The notes below the pieces were generated by a model, which made no database searches, was not told where the DNA came from, and was given only the letters and a program-made list of their open reading frames with translations. Below, piece after piece: positions 32,650 through 42,284 of a stretch of DNA of 64,000 nt; position 1 is the first letter of the stretch; each line of letters opens with the position of its first letter. Position numbers and translations under genes: made by a program. Source of the stretch: Betaproteobacteria bacterium. Its GTDB lineage: Bacteria > Pseudomonadota > Gammaproteobacteria > Burkholderiales > SG8-39. Location of the stretch: contig SCTY01000030.1 of assembly GCA_004297625.1 (NCBI GenBank), positions 96,984 through 160,983 of the forward strand. Reading direction: 5' to 3'.

Positions 32650-32895
32650 TCACGGGTGCAAGGCGGCGTACTTCTCGGCGAGCTGCTCGGGCGTCTCGAC
32701 GAAGTCCGGGTGCTGCACGATGCAGTCCGACGGGCACACCAGCTTGCACTGCGGCTCGTCCTTCGCGCCGACGCACTCGGTGCATTTCAGCGGGTCGATG
32801 ATGTAGAGCGGATCACCGGCGGTGATCGCCTCGTTGGGACATACCGGGACGCACGCGTCGCAAGCGGTGCAGCCGTCGTTGATGGTCAATGCCAT
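32650..32895 (-). CDS. fdx: 2[4Fe-4S] ferredoxin of the benzoyl-CoA pathway
   Basis: This 81-residue ferredoxin has cluster cysteines C9, C12, C15 and C19, then C38, C41, C50 and C54, with eight residues between the second and third cysteine of the second group. This long loop is the Allochromatium-type ferredoxin pattern with very low potentials, as described for the ferredoxin that feeds benzoyl-CoA reductase in Thauera. It is the last gene of the leftward oah-dch-bcrCBAD-fdx operon. Electrons come from KorAB, encoded divergently. Confidence 0.9.
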   Translation of the reverse strand: MALTINDGCTACDACVPVCPNEAITAGDPLYIIDPLKCTECVGAKDEPQCKLVCPSDCIVQHPDFVETPEQLAEKYAALHP

Positions 32896-32908
32896 GGCTT
32901 CTCCTGGG

Positions 32909-33739
32909 TTAGGCGGCTGCCCTTTCCTGCAGCTCTTTCAAACGTTCGTGGCGGAAGGCGCCCCACAGCGCCGCGCCGATCGCTCCCGCGTAGATCGAGT
33001 CGGGATGGTTCACCGCGGTGAGGCTGGTGATCTTCTCGGTGGCGAGCTCCTCCTGCAGCGCGTGGAGCAGCCCGTCGTCCATCGCGAGGCCGCCGGTGAG
33101 CAGCACCGTGCCCTTCGTGATGCCGGTGACTTTCAGCAGCTTCACCAGGCGCGAAGCCATCGAGATGTGGATGCCCTTCAGGATGTCGGCGGTGGCGATG
33201 CCGCGCGACACCATGTTGATGACGTCGGTCTCGGCGAGCACCGCGCAGATCGAGCTCACCTTCTCCGGGTTTTGCGAGGTGCGCGACAGCCCGCCGATGT
33301 CCTCGACCGCCACGCCCAGATAGCGCGCGATGTTCTCGAGGAACTGCCCCGAGCCCGAGGCGCACTGGCTGGTCATCTTGTACGAGAGCACCTTGCCGCG
33401 CTCGTCGATGTAGATCGCGCGGCCGTTGAGCGCGCCGATGTCGACCACCGCGCGCGCCTGCGGGTTGAGGAACACCCCGCCGCGCGCGTGCGTGGTCATC
33501 GAATAGAAGTGCCCGGTGGCGAACTTGACGTTCTCGCCTTCCCCGGTGGTGGCGATGTAGGCGATGTCCTTCTCGTTCAGGCCCTTTTCCTTCAGTTCTT
33601 CGTCGAAGCTGTGGCGCGCGAGCTCCATGGGATCGCGCCGCCGGATGCGCTCGACGCGCTTCGCGATCCATTCGCCGTCGCGGAAGATCACCGTCTTGAC
33701 CGCGCCCGAGCCGATATCGATGCCTGCCGTGTAGGTCAC
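32909..33739 (-). CDS. bcrD: Benzoyl-CoA reductase subunit D (ATPase)
   Basis: This 276-residue ASKHA-fold ATPase has phosphate-1 ([13 protein letters not shown]), phosphate-2 ([15 protein letters not shown]), the cluster cysteines in [10 protein letters not shown] and [11 protein letters not shown], and the adenosine motif LLTGGLA. With BcrA it forms the ATP-driven activator module that pushes electrons into the ring-reducing BcrBC module. It starts at a GTG overlapping the bcrA stop (GTGA). Length matches Thauera BcrD. Confidence 0.92.
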   Translation of the reverse strand: MTYTAGIDIGSGAVKTVIFRDGEWIAKRVERIRRRDPMELARHSFDEELKEKGLNEKDIAYIATTGEGENVKFATGHFYSMTTHARGGVFLNPQARAVVDIGALNGRAIYIDERGKVLSYKMTSQCASGSGQFLENIARYLGVAVEDIGGLSRTSQNPEKVSSICAVLAETDVINMVSRGIATADILKGIHISMASRLVKLLKVTGITKGTVLLTGGLAMDDGLLHALQEELATEKITSLTAVNHPDSIYAGAIGAALWGAFRHERLKELQERAAA

Positions 33740-35088
33740 GCCGCCTCCTTCTCTTTGTGCTCCGCTTCCTTGCCTTCCTCGACCACCGCGCGCCACGCGA
33801 ACGTCGCCGCGCCGAGCGCCCCGGTGTAGATCGAGTCGGGGTCGATGTTGAGCGTCACGTCGCCGTAGTTCTCGCGCACCAGGTCCATCAGCGCCTTCAC
33901 CGCGGCCTCGTTCTTCGCCACGCCGCCCGTGAAGGTGAACTCGTTGCGGATGCCGCCCGAGCGCGCGAGGATCGACATCGCGCGCAGCACGATGGCGCGG
34001 TGCAGCCCGGCCATGATGTCCTCGCGCTTCTCGCCGAGCGCCAGGCGGTCGCGCAGCTCGGCGCCGGCGAACACCGTGCAGGTCGAGTTGATGCGCACCG
34101 TCTTGGTGGCCTTCATCGCGAGCGGCCCGAGCTCGTGCAGGCCCATGTTCATCTCGTCGGCGATGTAGCCGAGGTAGCGCCCGCAGCCCGCGGCGCAGCG
34201 GTCGTTCATCTGGAACGACTCGACGATGCCGTGCTTGTCCACCTGGATCGCCTTGGTGTCCTGGCCGCCGATGTCGAGCACCGTCGCGGTGTGCGGATAC
34301 ATGACGTGCGCGCCCAGGCCATGGCACAGGATCTCGGAGCGGATGTGCTCCTTGGAGAACGGCAGCCGCGCGCGCCCGTAGCCAGTGCCGACGACATAGG
34401 TTTCCTCGAGTTCGGTGTCGATCACCGACTGGATGGGGAGCGAAATCTTCTCTTTTCGATGCAGCGTCTCGGGCATTGCCGCATAGGTGCGCTCGAGCGC
34501 CGCAAGCAGGTTCTTGGAGATGGTGCCCGAGTACACCCGGTTCTCGACCTCGATGATCGAGCGGTCGAACACATTCAGCAGCTGGTCGTAGCGGACGCCA
34601 GCTTCCTTCGCCACGCGCTCGCCCGCCGAGAGGTAGCCGGCGCCGGCGATGTCGCGGAAGAAGTCGCTCTTCCTCTTCGCCCCAGGGGCAAAGAGCGTGG
34701 GCGCTTCCTCCTTCAGCAGCGAAAACAGGCGCTGCAGTGCAACCACCACCTCTTTTGCCGAATCCCCGAACTTCGCCGCCTGGACGTTGTTCTCGCACAC
34801 CTGCTCGAGGTCGGCGAGCTGCTCGAGGTACTGCTCGAGCCGGAAGTCGCGCTCGAGCTGGCCGATGAAGGCCTCGAGGCCGCCATTGAGCGCGTGGCTC
34901 TTGGAAAGCGCCTCGCGGAAAAGGTGGAAGCGCGCGGCCACGATGGCCTCCTGCTTCGCCACCGTGGCGGCGGTGTCGTAGTTCGAGCGCGAGTTGGTGA
35001 TGCCGCGCCCGAGCACGTTGCGCGCCTCGTCCATGACCACCGCCTTGGTGGTGGTCGATCCCAGGTCGATGCCGATGAAGGTTTTCAT
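33736..35088 (-). CDS. bcrA: Benzoyl-CoA reductase subunit A (ATPase)
   Basis: This 450-residue ASKHA ATPase pairs with BcrD. It has [15 protein letters not shown] at the N-terminus, a BcrA-specific helical insertion, [15 protein letters not shown], the cluster cysteines in [13 protein letters not shown] and [11 protein letters not shown], and [12 protein letters not shown] near the end. A single bridging [4Fe-4S] cluster sits between the two ATPase subunits. It starts one base after the bcrB stop. Confidence 0.93.
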   Translation of the reverse strand: MKTFIGIDLGSTTTKAVVMDEARNVLGRGITNSRSNYDTAATVAKQEAIVAARFHLFREALSKSHALNGGLEAFIGQLERDFRLEQYLEQLADLEQVCENNVQAAKFGDSAKEVVVALQRLFSLLKEEAPTLFAPGAKRKSDFFRDIAGAGYLSAGERVAKEAGVRYDQLLNVFDRSIIEVENRVYSGTISKNLLAALERTYAAMPETLHRKEKISLPIQSVIDTELEETYVVGTGYGRARLPFSKEHIRSEILCHGLGAHVMYPHTATVLDIGGQDTKAIQVDKHGIVESFQMNDRCAAGCGRYLGYIADEMNMGLHELGPLAMKATKTVRINSTCTVFAGAELRDRLALGEKREDIMAGLHRAIVLRAMSILARSGGIRNEFTFTGGVAKNEAAVKALMDLVRENYGDVTLNIDPDSIYTGALGAATFAWRAVVEEGKEAEHKEKEAA

Positions 35089-35089
35089 G

Positions 35090-36406
35090 TCATGCCACCG
35101 CGGCCGCCGCGGCCGTCCTTTTCTGCTTGATCATCTGCAAGTAGCTCTCCAGCCGGTTCTTGACGTTCGCTCCGGAGAAGTAGCGCGGATCCACCAGGTC
35201 GGTCTCGATGAACGCCGCCGGCTTGCCGGTGCGCTTCTCCACCTCGCGCAGGATGAGCAGCTGTCCCGCCGAGAAGCTGTTGCAGCTCTTGATCGAGTTG
35301 ATGAGCAGCCCATCGGCCTGGTACTCGTCGATGTACTTGCAGATCATGTCGATGCGCTGCGGGAAGTTGAGGTTGGTGTAGCACCCGAGGCAGTAGTCCG
35401 CGAGCGACTCGATCGGATGCTCCGGATCGTGGCGGAAGCCGAAGTCGTACACGCCGCCGACCTTGGCGTAGGTCGAAGCCACCACCACCGCGCCCTCCTC
35501 GTAGAACATCTTCCAGAAGTCGCGGAAGCTCGTCCAGTTGGGCGGCCCCTCCACCACCAGGCGGTAGTTCTCCTCGGTCATCTCGCCGTCGGGGGTTATC
35601 GGGCCCTTGCCCTCGCGCATGCGCTGCTCGACCTCCTCGCGCAGCAGCCGGTAGAACTTGGTCGCCTCGGGCACGCCGCGGAACGCGGTGAACATCGGCC
35701 CGATGTAGTACACCGCGCCGAAGTAGCCGTCGATCGGGCTGGGCCGGTGCTTCGCCGTCTGCAGCACGCGCACCAGGTCCTCCTCCGCCTTGACCGACTC
35801 CTTCATGTACTGGCGCAGGAGATCGATGTCGAACTTCTTGCCCGAGATCCTCTCGCACGCGGGGATCACCTTCTCCTTGATCTGCTTCACCACGTAGTCG
35901 CGCATCGCCGGGCTGATCTTGCCGTCGCCCTGGTAAGGCGTGTGCAGCATGATCGTCTCGCAGTTGTACTTCTGGCGCACCAGCTCGAACCACTTCATGA
36001 AGGTGAAGCAGCCGGTGTAGGAAAGCAGCAGCAGATCCGGGTTCGGCATCGGCTCGCCGGTCGGTCCCATCTGCCCTTGCAGCATCATGCCGAGGTCGGT
36101 CTTCACGTACGTGCAGACGTCCTCGGAATGGCCGTCGCGCTCCGCGTCCATGATCATCTTGCCCGACTTCTTGCGCAGGCCGTTCTGCAACGCGTCGGTC
36201 TCCGGGAGCCGGCGCGCGAAGTCGAAGCACATCAGCAGCTCGTTCAGGTTGCCCGGAACGAACGTCGCCGAGACCTTGCGCCCGGTCTCGTGCGCGGTCG
36301 CGATCTCGTGGTAGTTCTTGTTGATGAGCTCCTTCTGGATCCACATCGCGTCTTCTTTGACGACTTCCTTCTTCTTCGCGTCCTTGATCGGGGTGACGGT
36401 GCTCAT
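35090..36406 (-). CDS. bcrB: Benzoyl-CoA reductase subunit B
   Basis: This 438-residue HgdB-family subunit forms with BcrC the module that binds benzoyl-CoA and two [4Fe-4S] clusters. Candidate cluster cysteines lie in [29 protein letters not shown] and [14 protein letters not shown]. The reaction is a two-electron ring reduction to cyclohexa-1,5-diene-1-carboxyl-CoA coupled to ATP hydrolysis. The ATG overlaps the bcrC stop. Confidence 0.92.
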   Translation of the reverse strand: MSTVTPIKDAKKKEVVKEDAMWIQKELINKNYHEIATAHETGRKVSATFVPGNLNELLMCFDFARRLPETDALQNGLRKKSGKMIMDAERDGHSEDVCTYVKTDLGMMLQGQMGPTGEPMPNPDLLLLSYTGCFTFMKWFELVRQKYNCETIMLHTPYQGDGKISPAMRDYVVKQIKEKVIPACERISGKKFDIDLLRQYMKESVKAEEDLVRVLQTAKHRPSPIDGYFGAVYYIGPMFTAFRGVPEATKFYRLLREEVEQRMREGKGPITPDGEMTEENYRLVVEGPPNWTSFRDFWKMFYEEGAVVVASTYAKVGGVYDFGFRHDPEHPIESLADYCLGCYTNLNFPQRIDMICKYIDEYQADGLLINSIKSCNSFSAGQLLILREVEKRTGKPAAFIETDLVDPRYFSGANVKNRLESYLQMIKQKRTAAAAAVA

Positions 36407-37569
36407 GCGGCGCTCCAGAGTTTGATCGAGTCGGCGAAGGTGCCCGCCTGCTCGCGGATGGGGGCCATCTGGCCGGTGTTCTCGGCGAACTTGAACGCCG
36501 TGTAGGGGATCTTGTGCTTGTTGAGCACGTCCTGCAGCATCGGCCGCTCGAGCAGCGCCGGATCGCAGAACGACGCCATGGCGAACACCACGCCCTCGGC
36601 GCCGCGCGACTTCACCTGGCGCAGCAGGTGCTTGCCTTTGTCCTCCTTCTTGTCGTCGTACTTGGACGCCGTCTGCGCCGAGCGGTGCAGGAAGGCCTTC
36701 GACAGCTCTTCCAGAGGATTACCTTCAACAGAAACATCATCCAGAAGCCAGCTCTGGCAAAGCTGGAAGTCGTCGTCGACCACGTAGCAGCCCGCCATCT
36801 CGATCGACTTGATGAGGCCGAGCGGCGGCTGCTCGCAGAACGAGCCGTTCAGCACCACGCGCGCGTTGTCGCGCTTGGGCCGTTCGACGCTGTTCGTCTC
36901 GGCGATGTAGCTGCGGATCAGTTTGGTGTGCTCTTCCGGCGGAAGAACGCATCCGGCCCTGAGCACGAGATAGACCTCGGAGGTCGGCGCCTGCCAGGGC
37001 TTCTGCGCGCGGTAGGCGTAAAGCTCGCGCACCGCTTTGCGGTTCTCGTTGTAGACCGCGATGGATTTCTTCAAATCCTCATCCGAAATCTCTTTCCCGG
37101 CGAGCCGTCCGAGGTCGGTGCGCAGCGCCTGCATCTCGTGGATGTAGAACTTGCCGCCGACTTCGTCCGCGTAATCCTGCGGCACGTCGAAATACTTGAC
37201 GTACTTGTCCTTGAACAGGATCTGCCACATGCCCGAGAGGTTGCGGATCACGTCGCAGATCGACGGAAACAGCATCCCGTCCAGGCAGTCGAGCCGCCCG
37301 GTGAGCCCGAGCTCGATGGTCGAGCGCGGGATGCGGCAGATGTAGCTCTGGTAGTAGGCGTCGCCCTGGATCACCTCGAGCTGGTCGCCGCCGCCGAAAA
37401 TGCCGACCGGCAGCATGCCCGCGGCGTGCACGATCTCGCGCGGCACGTAGATCGGCATGTAGCCGATCGCCTTACGGCCGGGCTGCGCGGCCTTCCACTC
37501 GCTCACGACGTTGAAGTCGAGATCTTCGAAGAGATGCTCGCAGCGCTTGACGATGTCTTGGACGGTCAT
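36403..37569 (-). CDS. bcrC: Benzoyl-CoA reductase subunit C
   Basis: This 388-residue HgdB-family subunit has candidate cluster cysteines in SYICRIPRSTIELG, MLFPSICDVIRNL and AMASFCDPALLERP. I chose the ATG at 37567-37569, which overlaps the stop of dch (ATGA) and gives MTVQDIVKRCEHLF, close to the Thauera BcrC length. A longer in-frame MGTS start exists but would overlap dch more. It forms a heterodimer with BcrB. Confidence 0.92.
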   Translation of the reverse strand: MTVQDIVKRCEHLFEDLDFNVVSEWKAAQPGRKAIGYMPIYVPREIVHAAGMLPVGIFGGGDQLEVIQGDAYYQSYICRIPRSTIELGLTGRLDCLDGMLFPSICDVIRNLSGMWQILFKDKYVKYFDVPQDYADEVGGKFYIHEMQALRTDLGRLAGKEISDEDLKKSIAVYNENRKAVRELYAYRAQKPWQAPTSEVYLVLRAGCVLPPEEHTKLIRSYIAETNSVERPKRDNARVVLNGSFCEQPPLGLIKSIEMAGCYVVDDDFQLCQSWLLDDVSVEGNPLEELSKAFLHRSAQTASKYDDKKEDKGKHLLRQVKSRGAEGVVFAMASFCDPALLERPMLQDVLNKHKIPYTAFKFAENTGQMAPIREQAGTFADSIKLWSAA

Positions 37570-38336
37570 CGATGTTCCCATTTCGGTTTGCGCTTCTCGA
37601 TGAAGGCCTTCAGCCCCTCGGTCGCATCGCGCGTCGTCATCAGTTTTTCGAGGTACAGCGTTTCCACGTCGGCAAGCCGCGCCGCCGTCACGTCGTAGAA
37701 CGGCTCGCGCGCCGCGCGCACCGCGCACGCGAGCGCCGCCGCGCTTTTCTCCAACAGGTTCTTTTCGAAGTACTGCACTGCCGCGGCCGCCGGGTCGGCG
37801 GCCACCTCGGTGGCGAGGCCCCAGGAGAGCGCCGTGGCGGCGTCGATCGAGCGGCCGGAATAAAGCAGATCCTCGGCGCGCGCCTGGCCGATCCTCTGCG
37901 GCAGCAGCACCGAGGCAGCCGGCGCGATCACGCCGAGCTTGATCTCGGGTTGTCCGAGCTGCGTGTCCGGCGCGAGAAAAAGAAAGCTGCCCGCACACGC
38001 GACTTCGAGCCCGCCGCCCAGGCACTGCCCCTTCGCCGCGATGAGGATCGGCTTGGGCCACTGCAGCATGCGGTTGAGCAGCCCGTGGAACGAGCTGATC
38101 ATCTCCGCGCAGCGCTCGGGAAGATGCTCCTCGACGCTCGCGCCGAACGAGAAATGCGGCCCCTCGTGATCGAGCAGCGCGGCGAGCACGCCCGGATTGC
38201 CGCGGTGCAGGTCGAGCGCCGCGCCAAGCGCGCCGATCATCTGCGCGTCGATGACGTTGGCCTTCGGGCGCGCGAGGCGCAGCCGCAGCAGCGCGCCGTC
38301 ACGCTCGAGCCACACTTTGAGCGGCGAATCATTCAT
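37566..38336 (-). CDS. dch: Cyclohexa-1,5-diene-1-carbonyl-CoA hydratase
   Basis: This 256-residue crotonase-fold enzyme adds water to the dienoyl-CoA made by benzoyl-CoA reductase, giving 6-hydroxycyclohex-1-ene-1-carbonyl-CoA. Visible features are FSFGASVEEHLPE, the oxyanion segment KGQCLGGGLEVACAGSF, and QPEIKLGVIAPAASVLLPQR. Operon position between oah and bcrCBAD supports the call over a general enoyl-CoA hydratase. The palindromic element at 38349-38453 lies just upstream. Confidence 0.88.
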   Translation of the reverse strand: MNDSPLKVWLERDGALLRLRLARPKANVIDAQMIGALGAALDLHRGNPGVLAALLDHEGPHFSFGASVEEHLPERCAEMISSFHGLLNRMLQWPKPILIAAKGQCLGGGLEVACAGSFLFLAPDTQLGQPEIKLGVIAPAASVLLPQRIGQARAEDLLYSGRSIDAATALSWGLATEVAADPAAAAVQYFEKNLLEKSAAALACAVRAAREPFYDVTAARLADVETLYLEKLMTTRDATEGLKAFIEKRKPKWEHR

Positions 38337-38348
38337 GTTTTTCCCCTG

Positions 38349-38453
38349 CCCCCCCTGTCAAGGGGGGAGCGAGCGGTTCTTGCGAGCGGGGGGTTGGTTT
38401 TCGAAAAAGCAAAACCCCCCGCTCGTTTCACTCGCGACCCCCTTGACAGGGGG
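38349..38453. repeat. Palindromic MITE-like element, copy 2 (oah-dch gap)
   Basis: About 105 bp with CCCCCTGTCAAGGGGG and CCCCCTTGACAGGGGG termini, which are exact inverted repeats, and an inner GAGCGGGGGGTTGG...AACCCCCCGCTC palindrome. It is the same element as at 13549-13654; its left half matches the reverse complement of the right half of that copy. It lies inside an operon, so readthrough of the hairpin must occur. Confidence 0.85.
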
Positions 38454-38481
38454 TCAAGCGCAAACCGAACGCGCGCCGTGC

Positions 38482-39594
38482 TCATTCCTTCGCCTTCTTC
38501 GGCTGGATGGCTTCGTGCATTCCGCCGGTCCAGGGCTGGCCCGCGGCGATCTTCTGCCGCAGCAGGATGAAGTCGACCTCGCGGTCTTCCTTGGGGCCCT
38601 CGTTGAAGGCGACGAACCCCGAGCGTGCCTCGGTGACCATGTTGAGCGCGAGCCAGGCGCGGTGGTTCTCCTTGTTGCGGTTCCACGCCTCGAGCTTGGG
38701 CTTTCTCAGCTCCTCGATGGTCTTGGTGGTGCAATCCGGGAAGGTGAGCAGCATCTTCGCGCACAGCTCTTCCACCTTTTCATCGAGCAGCGAGAGATCG
38801 ACCGCGCCGCGCTTCATGAGCTCCTTGCCCTGCTTCAGCGCCTCGCCGGTCTTCGATTTTCCGAAAGCAAGACGACCAAATTCATCAAAAAGCTTTTGTG
38901 TTTCCACCAACGGATTGGCGACGAACTTGCCGTCGACCTTCAGCGCCGGGACGATGTCGGTGAGCATGCCGATGTGGTACGCCTCGTGCGCGGAGAACGG
39001 CTCGCACAGCACGCAGGCCGCCATGGCGCGCTCGGCGCCGATCAGGGGCGGAAGAAAATCGGTGGCGCCACCGATCGGCGCGGAGCCGTGCTTGGGGCCG
39101 GCCTGGCCGAAGCGCGCCAGGTCCTGGGCGACCGAGAAGTCGCAAGCCGTGCCGAGCTCTTGCCCGCCGCCGATGCGCATGCCGTTCACGCGGCAGATCA
39201 CCGGCTTGTCGCAGCCGAGCACGGAGGAAATCATGTCGTTGAAGAGCCGCATGTACTGCCGGTATTCCTGCGGACGCCCCGCGTAGTACTCGGCGTATTC
39301 CTTGGTGTTGCCGCCGGTGCAGAAGGCCTTGTCGCCCACCGCGGTGAACACAACGCAATTCACGTCGCGCATGTTTGACGCAGCGCGGAAAGCGAGGATG
39401 AGGCCCTTCACCATCTCGGTGGTGTACGAGTTGAACTGCGTCGGGTTGTCCAGCCAGATCCAGGCGTTGTAGAGCCCCGGTACCGTGCTTCCGTCGGGGG
39501 TCTTGGCCGGGCGGCGCTCCACGCGCACCCCCTGCGCGACAAATCCCTCGGCGAGGTCGTGGCTTCTGAGGAACCGGGTTTCAGGCGCTGCCAT
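38482..39594 (-). CDS. oah: 6-oxocyclohex-1-ene-1-carbonyl-CoA hydrolase
   Basis: This 370-residue crotonase-family hydrolase opens the ring of 6-oxocyclohex-1-ene-1-carbonyl-CoA to 3-hydroxypimelyl-CoA. It is longer than usual enoyl-CoA hydratases, as expected for Oah, and has NAWIWLDNPTQFNSYTTEMVK, FCTGGNTKEYAEYYAG, RVNGMRIGGGQELGTACDF and KHGSAPIGGATDFLP. It is the first gene of the leftward benzoyl-CoA operon, divergent from korAB, with a shared Fnr-type box between them. Confidence 0.93.
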   Translation of the reverse strand: MAAPETRFLRSHDLAEGFVAQGVRVERRPAKTPDGSTVPGLYNAWIWLDNPTQFNSYTTEMVKGLILAFRAASNMRDVNCVVFTAVGDKAFCTGGNTKEYAEYYAGRPQEYRQYMRLFNDMISSVLGCDKPVICRVNGMRIGGGQELGTACDFSVAQDLARFGQAGPKHGSAPIGGATDFLPPLIGAERAMAACVLCEPFSAHEAYHIGMLTDIVPALKVDGKFVANPLVETQKLFDEFGRLAFGKSKTGEALKQGKELMKRGAVDLSLLDEKVEELCAKMLLTFPDCTTKTIEELRKPKLEAWNRNKENHRAWLALNMVTEARSGFVAFNEGPKEDREVDFILLRQKIAAGQPWTGGMHEAIQPKKAKE

Positions 39595-39677
39595 GCTCGT
39601 CTCCTGTCAAAATAGGCATTCGAATACCGATTTGCGCTGCGTGGGTGCATAAATACCGCCCCCCAAAGGGTCCCGAT

Positions 39678-39691
39678 TTGATTCAGCTCAA
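39678..39691. promoter_or_regulatory. Crp/Fnr-family site (TTGATTCAGCTCAA)
   Basis: TTGAT half with a CTCAA partner, in the 148-base gap between oah (start 39594) and korA (start 39743). It could coordinate the divergent benzoyl-CoA and Kor operons under anoxia. Confidence 0.65.
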
Positions 39692-39742
39692 GGTTTGGCC
39701 ACGCCGATACGCCAAATTGGGCGCCAAGAGAGGAGACGCTCC

Positions 39743-41443
39743 TTGAAGGCCAACCATTCATCAGTTTCGGTGGCGCTTGCCGGAAGCGGCGGCGCCGGGG
39801 TCATGACTGCCGGCAACATGCTGCTGGAAGCGGCCGCGGCGGCCGGCTACTACGGGCTCATGACGCGCACCAGCGGACCGCAGATCCGGGGCGGCGAAGC
39901 CGCCGCCATGGTGCGCGTGTCCACCTTCGCGACCGACGCGCAGGACGACCGCTTCCAGGTGCTGGCGGCGATCGACTGGCAGAACGTGAACCGTTTCGCC
40001 ACCGAGCTGCCGCTCGGCCCCGAGAGCATTCTTATAGGCGATCAGGCGCACGGCGAGCCGCCCGAGGTGTTCACCAAGACCGGCGCACGCTACTTTCCGG
40101 TGCCGTTGAAGCAGCTCGCGGGACAGGTGCAGGGCGGCTGGCCGAACATGATCGCGCTCGGCGTGCTCGCCGGGCTGATGGGGCTGCCGGCGCAAGCGCT
40201 CGAAGCCGCAATCAACAAAGCCATGAAGAAGGGCGTCGAGGCGGGCATCGCGGCCGCGAAACTGGGACTCGCGCAAGCTGCGAACCTGGACGGATTCAAA
40301 CTCAAAGAAATTCCTGCCAAGAGCTCGCGCTGGCTCATTACCGGGAACGAAGCCGCGGGCTACGGCGCGCTGCGCGGCGGCGTGCGTTTCGTCGCCGCGT
40401 ACCCGATCACCCCGGCGACCGAGCTGCTCGAGTGGCTCTCGCCGGCGCTCACCAAAGTGGGCGGCACGCTGGTGCAGGCGGAAGACGAGCTCGCCTCCAT
40501 CAACATGGCGCTCGGCGCCTCGTACGGCGGTGTGCCGGCGCTGACTGCCACCTCGGGCCCCGGCCTGTCGCTGATGATCGAAGCGCTCGGCCTCGGCGTG
40601 ACCGCCGAAGTGCCGGTCGTCGTCGTCGACGTGATGCGCACCGGCCCTTCGACCGGCATCGCGACGAAAAGCGAGCAGGCGGATCTCAACATCGCGCTCT
40701 ACGGGCTGCACGGCGACGCGCCGCACATCGTGATCGCGCCGAACTCGCTTTCCGATTGCGTCGCGGCGACCGAATGGGCCGTCGGCCTCGCCGAGTCGCT
40801 GCAAGTGCCGGCGATCGTGCTTTCCGACCAGTACTTCGGCCAGGCGCGCGCTGTCGTGGATGTCCCCGCTTTTGAAAAAAAATCTTTTCATAGAGCCAAG
40901 GCAAATTCGAACGGCCAGCCGTACAAGCGCTACGCGCTGACCGATTCGGGCGTCTCGCCGATGGCGATCCCGGGCACGCCGGGCATCACGTACACCGCCG
41001 ACGGCCTGGAGCACAACGAGCGCGGCACGCCCTCGTCGCAATCGGGCGATCACCTGGCGCAAATGGAAAAGCGCGCGCGCAAGATTTCACAGCTCGACCC
41101 GGGGGATGCCTGGGCGAGCATCGAGGGCGAAGGCGACGTCGCGCTCCTCACCTTCGGCTCGTGTACCGGCCCGGCGCGCGAAGCGTTCGCCCGGGCGCGG
41201 GCCGAAGGGTTCGACGCAAGGCTGGTGTCGCTGCGCATGCTCGCACCCGCGCAGCCGGCGAAATTGAAGCAGGCGCTCGCCGGCGTGAAGCGCGTGCTGG
41301 TGCTCGAGCAGAACCACAGCGGGCAGTTTTTGCGCTACCTGCGCTCCGAGTACGAGCTGCCGGGCGAAGTGAAAAGCCTGCGCCGTCCCGGGCCGCTGCC
41401 GTTCCGTCCCGAAGAGATCTACAGGGAAATCGTAAGACCATGA
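39743..41443 (+). CDS. korA: 2-oxoglutarate:ferredoxin oxidoreductase, fused gamma-alpha subunit
   Basis: This protein of about 566 residues has the gamma domain first (VALAGSGGAGVMTAGNML) and the alpha/pyrimidine-binding domain from about residue 210 (GGVRFVAAYPITPATELLEWL, then ATSGPGLSLMIEALG). With KorB it oxidises 2-oxoglutarate to succinyl-CoA and reduces ferredoxin for benzoyl-CoA reductase, as shown in Thauera. Start: a TTG at 39743 preceded by AGGAGA with six bases spacing. An earlier TTG frame exists but has no ribosome binding site. Confidence 0.88.
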   Translation: MKANHSSVSVALAGSGGAGVMTAGNMLLEAAAAAGYYGLMTRTSGPQIRGGEAAAMVRVSTFATDAQDDRFQVLAAIDWQNVNRFATELPLGPESILIGDQAHGEPPEVFTKTGARYFPVPLKQLAGQVQGGWPNMIALGVLAGLMGLPAQALEAAINKAMKKGVEAGIAAAKLGLAQAANLDGFKLKEIPAKSSRWLITGNEAAGYGALRGGVRFVAAYPITPATELLEWLSPALTKVGGTLVQAEDELASINMALGASYGGVPALTATSGPGLSLMIEALGLGVTAEVPVVVVDVMRTGPSTGIATKSEQADLNIALYGLHGDAPHIVIAPNSLSDCVAATEWAVGLAESLQVPAIVLSDQYFGQARAVVDVPAFEKKSFHRAKANSNGQPYKRYALTDSGVSPMAIPGTPGITYTADGLEHNERGTPSSQSGDHLAQMEKRARKISQLDPGDAWASIEGEGDVALLTFGSCTGPAREAFARARAEGFDARLVSLRMLAPAQPAKLKQALAGVKRVLVLEQNHSGQFLRYLRSEYELPGEVKSLRRPGPLPFRPEEIYREIVRP

Positions 41444-42276
41444 ACGCACCGATTACCTCGCCGGCGCTCACGGCGAAAGACTTCAAGTCCGACTACAAGC
41501 CCGTCTGGTGTCCCGGCTGCGGCGATTACTCGGTGCTCACCGCGGTGACCAAGGCGCTCGCCATGCTCGAGCTGCGGCCCGAAAACGTCGCCGTGGTCTC
41601 GGGCATCGGCTGCTCCTCGCGCATTCCGGCGTACACGACGTGCTACGGCTTCCACGGCGTGCACGGCCGCTCGCTTCCCGCCGGGACCGGACTCAAGGTC
41701 GCGCGCCCGGATCTCACGGTGCTCGTCGCGAGCGGCGACGGCGACGGCTACTCGATCGGCGGCAACCACTTCCTGCACGCGTGCAGGCGCAACGTCGATC
41801 TCACGTACATCGTGATGGACAACCACGTGTACGGCATGACCAAAGGCCAGCCCTCGCCGACGACCGAGCCCGACTGGTCGTCGAAGCTTGCGCCCGGCGG
41901 CACCGGCGTGCGCGAATTCCATCCGCTGGTGATCGCGCTCGCCTCCGGCGCCAATTTCATCGCGCGCGCGTTCTCCGGCGATCCCAACGGCGTTGCCGCG
42001 CTGATTGTCGAGGCGGTGCGCCATCCGGGATTCTCGTTCGTCGAGGTGCTCTCGCCCTGCGTCACGTTCCGTCCGGAGCAGCGCGGCTGGAAGGAATCGG
42101 CGCGCCCGGCTCCGGTCGCGTACACCGACGATCCGGCGCGCGCCGCGCGCCGCCTGATGACCGACGACGGCTTCAACATCGGCGTGCTCTACAAGGGCAG
42201 GCGAGCGCCTTTTGCCGGGCTGCCCGCCGCGCCGACGCACAGCCTGGCCGACCTCGAAGGAGGCTTTCGCCTCTAG
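41440..42276 (+). CDS. korB: 2-oxoglutarate:ferredoxin oxidoreductase, beta subunit
   Basis: This 278-residue thiamine diphosphate-binding subunit has WCPGCGDYSVL with C24 and C27, SGIGCSSRIP, and the TPP-Mg motif SGDGDGYSIGGNH followed by DNHVYGMTKGQPSPT. The ATG overlaps the korA stop. No separate ferredoxin-type delta subunit is encoded; a cluster is held by the beta subunit cysteines. Confidence 0.92.
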   Translation: MNAPITSPALTAKDFKSDYKPVWCPGCGDYSVLTAVTKALAMLELRPENVAVVSGIGCSSRIPAYTTCYGFHGVHGRSLPAGTGLKVARPDLTVLVASGDGDGYSIGGNHFLHACRRNVDLTYIVMDNHVYGMTKGQPSPTTEPDWSSKLAPGGTGVREFHPLVIALASGANFIARAFSGDPNGVAALIVEAVRHPGFSFVEVLSPCVTFRPEQRGWKESARPAPVAYTDDPARAARRLMTDDGFNIGVLYKGRRAPFAGLPAAPTHSLADLEGGFRL

Positions 42277-42284
42277 GAGAATTG

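Noticed and set aside
39761..41062. Long minus-strand frame opposite korA
   Set aside because: No domain resemblance; korA on the plus strand has complete gamma and alpha domains.
39743..42276. KorAB as phenylglyoxylate:acceptor oxidoreductase
   Set aside because: That enzyme has five subunits including separate ferredoxin and flavoprotein parts. The two-gene gamma-alpha/beta layout divergent from the benzoyl-CoA operon fits KorAB.
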